Notes under the pieces: generated by a model
The model's input: only the letters and a program-made list of their open reading frames with translations
Databases searched by the model: none
What the model was told of the DNA's origin: nothing
Part shown: positions 63,486 to 64,000 of the stretch, in pieces
Position numbering within the stretch: the first letter of the stretch is position 1
How the letters are laid out: the number at the start of each line of letters is the position of its first letter
Translations under genes and position numbers: made by a program
DNA from: Peribacillus frigoritolerans
GTDB lineage: Bacteria > Bacillota > Bacilli > Bacillales > DSM-1321
Direction: 5' to 3'
NCBI RefSeq assembly: GCF_040250305.1
Contig: NZ_CP158190.1
Span: forward strand, 3,318,001 to 3,382,000
DNA length: 64,000 nucleotides

Positions 63486-63532
63486 TGAACAATCTCCTCT
63501 CGTTCCCTAGATTCTTTAAAGTGAGTTTTCTT

Positions 63533-64000
63533 CTATTTAGCTTCCTTTAATTCAACGGATGGACGCTCCTTGTCAACTTCAAAACGGAAAATGTATTTAG
63601 ATGAAACATAGTAGGTGACTAAAGCGACAAAGTATGTTGGAATTCCGGCAGCTGTATAAAGGAAAAAGTCACTTGCTTCAAAAGTCAATGGATTATAGAG
63701 TGCCCAGTAAACGATCGTTCCGATAACCACCGTGAGAACGGCCGACGGGTTAATGCCTTTCCAATAGGTATAAGAGCCTTGTGTGTCATACAAATCCCTT
63801 ATTGAAATGCGTTGGCGCTTTACAAAAAAGTAATCTGCAACGACAATCCCGCCAAGAACAGCCATAATAAAAGAAATGACAGCAATGAATGAACCAAAGG
63901 CATCGTAGAACGTTGAGCTTAGAAGTAAGAATATAGTCGGTACGGTTGTTCCCATCGCAATCATCCATGACTTTTTCGGGAATACAGTTTTAAAGCTGAC
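63533..64000 (-). CDS. NCS1-family permease, 3' part (cut by window end)
   Basis: The C-terminal 155 or so residues of an NCS1 (cytosine/allantoin/thiamine type) permease. LGGIVVADYFFVKRQRISIRDLY is the family's conserved segment, and WKGINPSAVLTVVIGTIVYWALY and further helices follow. The frame is open to the edge (SFKTVFPKKSW precedes ATG 63964), so the apparent start there is not real. It is about 48 bp upstream of the heme subunit gene and probably imports the amine substrate. Confidence 0.88.
   Translation of the reverse strand, partial: VSFKTVFPKKSWMIAMGTTVPTIFLLLSSTFYDAFGSFIAVISFIMAVLGGIVVADYFFVKRQRISIRDLYDTQGSYTYWKGINPSAVLTVVIGTIVYWALYNPLTFEASDFFLYTAAGIPTYFVALVTYYVSSKYIFRFEVDKERPSVELKEAK

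Noticed and set aside
1..64000. CRISPR arrays, tRNA/rRNA genes, phage or intact insertion sequences
   Set aside because: No regularly spaced repeats, cloverleaf-type sequences, transposases or integrases were seen on either strand.

Overview
The window looks like chromosomal DNA from a low-GC, endospore-former-type Bacillaceae, probably a Peribacillus or 'Bacillus simplex'-like soil organism. The reasons are strong AGGAGG-type ribosome sites, frequent TTG/GTG starts, near-consensus CcpA cre boxes, HutC/GntR, RpiR and IclR regulators, and PTS-based sugar uptake. The genus is inference. There are no rRNA or tRNA genes, CRISPR arrays, phage modules or intact insertion sequences. It is an accessory catabolic stretch made of several self-contained nutrient modules, each with its own regulator.

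Region by region. (1) 1-1.9 kb: the start of a TetR-like gene, an SDR oxidoreductase, an internally deleted MFS transporter remnant and a small hypothetical gene. (2) 2.1-10.4 kb: an IclR-linked module with two aspartase/fumarase-superfamily lyases, an aldehyde dehydrogenase, a Zn alcohol dehydrogenase and an MFS importer. Near-identical 35-bp tandem operators stand before the lyase operon and before the importer. The IclR mRNA appears leaderless, and the first lyase has no ATG/GTG/TTG at its ribosome site. (3) 10.4-14.9 kb: MarR and FAH-family genes, an FMN azoreductase, a PHP phosphatase, two tiny ORFs and tandem repeats.

(4) 14.9-34.9 kb: a complete N-acetylgalactosamine (Aga) module. It has a secreted multidomain GH31 enzyme, a mannose-family PTS (IIA/IIB/IIC/IID), deacetylase, deaminase/isomerase, tagatose-6-phosphate kinase and tagatose-bisphosphate aldolase, and a ROK kinase. 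An ABC sugar importer, a Gfo/Idh/MocA oxidoreductase, LacI and GntR regulators follow. A shared operator-like motif occurs upstream of the aga operon, the lacI gene and gntR. The suggested logic is that GH31 frees alpha-GalNAc outside the cell, the PTS imports and phosphorylates it, and AgaA, AgaS, the kinase and the aldolase feed glycolysis.

(5) 35-40.6 kb: a truncated duplicate of the azoreductase 3' end, a secreted metallo-hydrolase, small and housekeeping-like genes, and a TetR/MFS efflux pair. (6) 40.7-52.4 kb: a cell-wall amino-sugar recycling island with murQ, a cellobiose-family PTS (IIA/IIB/IIC), a GH4 enzyme, mupG, a BadF-type kinase and an RpiR regulator. A secreted GHL10 protein and anmK diverge from it. 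(7) 52.5-58.2 kb: an Fe-alcohol dehydrogenase, an NCS2-like permease and a semialdehyde-type dehydrogenase behind a clear sigma-54 promoter, with the matching AAA+ activator next door. (8) 58.2-59.4 kb: a gene-free gap with two copies of a GC-rich interspersed repeat. (9) 59.4-64.0 kb: an operon resembling heme-dependent oxidative N-demethylase / dimethylamine monooxygenase systems (aldehyde dehydrogenase, 2Fe-2S flavin reductase, DmmA-like protein, heme subunit), with an NCS1 permease cut by the window edge.
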